From Adineta steineri (lineage: Eukaryota; Rotifera; Eurotatoria; Adinetida; Adinetidae), in NCBI GenBank assembly GCA_905250115.1, contig CAJNOI010000105.1, positions 26,243 to 90,242 on the forward strand: a DNA stretch of 64,000 nt, written 5' to 3'. The position numbers and the translations under genes are program-made. Positions 61,901 to 64,000 of this stretch are shown piece by piece (position 1 is the first letter of the stretch; every line of letters starts with the position of its first letter). Under the pieces are notes generated by a model. It worked only from the letters and a program-made list of their open reading frames with translations. It did no database searches and was not told the DNA's origin.

Positions 61901-62815
61901 TATACAGAAGCTCTACTTGTATTCATTCACAATGTAGCAAGCTTTCCTCTTGAATCTTTACGAACAATAGACATGTTTATATTCGTTCTAAACGATCAAT
62001 GATGCATGGTTTTAATAGCAGAAGGAAAAGAACGACATGGCGAAGATTTATTATTACATCTTTATCATATCTTTTTTTTTCGAAGACATAAGAAGAGAAA
62101 GAATTAGATTTTTTTTTCTTGCCAACAATCACCACAGGAGTTTTCTTTTCTCCTATTCGGAAACGCTCTTCTCAATTAAACTATTGATTGTATTCGTCTA
62201 CGTAGACATCATGTGTGAGTGTCTATCGTTGATAGAACAAGAGAGAGAGAGAGAGAAAGAGAGGCGGAGTTTACAACTACTACTTGTTGTCGTATGGCGT
62301 ACAATATCTAGTTAAATACACACAGTCACTCGATGCTATACTAATTGGATAACGAACAAGAAGGGGGTGCAACCCCTAGACCCACCTGTTGTCTAATTTG
62401 TTGTTGTTTTATGCCTGAAACCACAAAATCTAAAATAGGTCACCGATATAAAATTGATCAGTAATTCATTTCCGATTCAGCGGCACTCATTTCTTTATAT
62501 CTATATTTAAAATAAACTGCTGTTTTCTTTTATTCTATACCTTATTTTCTTGATAAAATTGCGCACACTTGAACTCTTCCTGTTTCCTTAAACACGAAGA
62601 CGCATCATTTACAGGATTAGAAGATGGAAGATATGTTGTTCACGTGTCAATATAATTGACACATCCGGAAGGGAAAACAGCAGTCACATATCAATGTTAA
62701 AATACCGGATTTTAATAAAAAAAAAACGAAATAGAAGAAAAATTATATTGATTGATCATTTCAAATATTTATATCATTGTCAGATAGAAATCTCCTTCTG
62801 CTCATTGTTGACAAA

Positions 62816-62831
62816 GTGTGTGTGTGTGTGT
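62816..62831. repeat. (GT)n microsatellite
   Basis: GT run followed by a degenerate GT-rich tail. Confidence 0.85.
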
Positions 62832-63397
62832 TTGTGTCTGTGGTGAATCTCATGATCCCAATTAGAATACAAGAGCAATTAAAATTAGAATCTCTAGACG
62901 CATGTGCTCATCCCGTGATGGGATAATGGCCTGATTGAGGTGTCGTTCTATATATATATATCTACGTCTGTCTCTTGATAATTGTGTTCAACACCAAACT
63001 CATTTATGTGTATGTCTTTTTTTCTGATAAGAGTTGACTTATCAACACGCGTCCATTGCCTATCAAATTGTCACCGTTCATTCAATTCTATCTTGTTTAA
63101 AACTTAATTATTTACGAACGAATGACGAGAGAAGGAGGTGCAAGAACATGCAAACTTATCGAAGAAAATTGAAATTGAATGTAGAAGATACTAATTGTAA
63201 CAATGCCCACATGTTCGCTTGAAAATTTGCAATTAACATTTTAGATTTCTTTTTCTTTCCTTCTCTTCAAGATTAGACACATGCTATATTAGATATATAG
63301 TATTTTTTTTTCTTTGTTTTTAACAGTGATATACAAGAAGTATTGTAATAAATAAAAAGAGAAAGAAAAGAAAGACATATTTTAACAAGAAATTTGA

Positions 63398-64000
63398 TCA
63401 CTGCCACTGAAAACCACCAGCACCAAATGGTACATTGTTTCCGACATTAGGACGTGCTTCATTTTCATCTGTACGACGAGATGTTTCATCAAATAACCAA
63501 TGTCTATAACAAAGAACAAAAAAAAAGATAATCATAGTAAATAATTGAAATATTATTCTGAATTATAATACATACAAAAAACGAGGTGTTTTTAATATAC
63601 GAAAACCACCTTGTTGATGTGGAAATACATCTTCAAGAAAATAGTAGACATGTCCGACAATAATACCCATTAAATCAACAATAACTGAATTGCCAAGTAA
63701 AAGTGAAAAAGCAAAAAGTACCCATGGTAAATATGGAGCTTGAAAATTGAGCAATCCAAAAAAGTTCATCCTAGATAAAAATAATTTCGAAATTTAATTC
63801 ATATGTGATTTGTTTTTTTTTCTGAGATACAAACCTAACATAAGGATTTCGTCGACTCCAAACATAAACTAACATGATTGTTAATGCTGAACCAAGAAAA
63901 ACAATATTAACAAATAATGCCATTATTATCATTAATATTCCACCGAATAAAAACATAAAGAGAAAATCAGCAGCACGTCCACGAAATGAACCTTCTTCAA
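63398..64000 (-). CDS. Derlin (Derlin-2/3 type), 5' end cut by window edge
   Basis: Three exons are visible: 64000(open)-63835, 63770-63576 and 63503-63398, in phase. Derlins are rhomboid-like pseudoproteases of the ER membrane that help export misfolded proteins for degradation (ERAD) with p97/VCP. Family marks: [10 protein letters not shown] at the edge, [67 protein letters not shown] and RILKTP. The tail ends GAGGFQWQ, with a GG..W-type end. Membrane spans follow the family pattern. The start codon and first third lie beyond position 64000. Confidence 0.93.

Larger units (their letters stand above)
57200..63397. other. 6-kb non-coding region upstream of the ZEB gene
   Basis: No family-like coding frame on either strand. 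It is richer in GC and simple repeats than the rest of the window: GA runs (57616-57655, 59680-59703, 62241-62262), a TA run (57352-57378), CA (58914-58943), GT (62816-62831) and a CpG-containing stretch at 57676-57690 and 58095-58140. A long 5' flank is usual for developmental regulators such as ZEB, so promoters, non-coding exons and enhancers are likely here, but no single site can be named. Palindromes near 62363-62377 and 62648-62667 are listed in Part 2. Confidence 0.5.

Noticed and set aside
1-64000. CRISPR arrays, bacterial operons, rRNA genes
   Set aside because: No regularly spaced repeat-spacer arrays, no Shine-Dalgarno-led gene strings and no rRNA-like sequence; spliced genes show a eukaryote.

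Overview
The window is nuclear DNA of a small, AT-rich animal genome. The genes are split by many very short introns (about 50-60 bp, GT...AG) and encode metazoan proteins: a peptide GPCR, a ZEB-type zinc-finger/homeodomain factor, TBCD, NEDP1/SENP8, serine palmitoyltransferase, a GOLM-like protein and Derlin. Together with an ADP-ribosyltransferase/FG-GAP gene, decayed hAT and LINE debris and gene paralogues on opposite strands, this fits a bdelloid rotifer best (inference; no rRNA or mitochondrial marker is present). Exon joins were made by hand, and all complete multi-exon models close in phase.

Layout. 1-2.9 kb: no recognisable gene. 2.9-8.5 kb: a run of broken genes (JmjC-like, ABCC transporter, neurobeachin-family, CCDC33-like coiled coil, amino-acid permease exon), each with frameshifts, stops or missing ends. 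8.95-13.0 kb (-): a four-exon gene joining an R-S-ExE ADP-ribosyltransferase, one membrane span and 14 FG-GAP/VCBS repeats. 14.0-18.6 kb: transposon debris: a hAT MITE with exact 8-bp target duplication, a decayed LINE ORF1 split by hAT-like elements, and a hAT remnant with a piece of transposase. 18.9 kb: a one-exon small membrane protein. 19.3-24.7 kb: gene-poor. 24.7-26.4 kb (+): neuropeptide GPCR.

26.8-36.1 kb holds two complete, diverged SPTLC2-type genes head to head, sharing 10 intron positions. 36.7-41.0 kb (+): TBCD, followed by a candidate H/ACA snoRNA. 42 kb (-): small secreted protein. 44.6 kb (+): mucin-like secreted protein. 46.7-48.8 kb (-): GOLM1/GOLM2-like Golgi protein. 49.3-50.1 kb (-): SENP8/NEDP1, divergent from a Ser/Thr-rich gene at 50.4-51.1 kb (+). 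51.3-53.1 kb (-): possible CABIT-like protein. 54.2-57.2 kb (-): ZEB/zfh-1 factor, with about 6 kb of simple-repeat-rich DNA upstream. 63.4 kb to the right edge (-): Derlin, cut by the window end.

The live genes are mostly unrelated housekeeping and regulatory genes, not one pathway. SPT, GOLM and Derlin all act in the ER/Golgi, but their proximity need not mean anything. The most unusual items are the ART-membrane-FG-GAP fusion, the SPTLC2 inverted pair with changed conserved residues, the pseudogene cluster and the snoRNA candidate.
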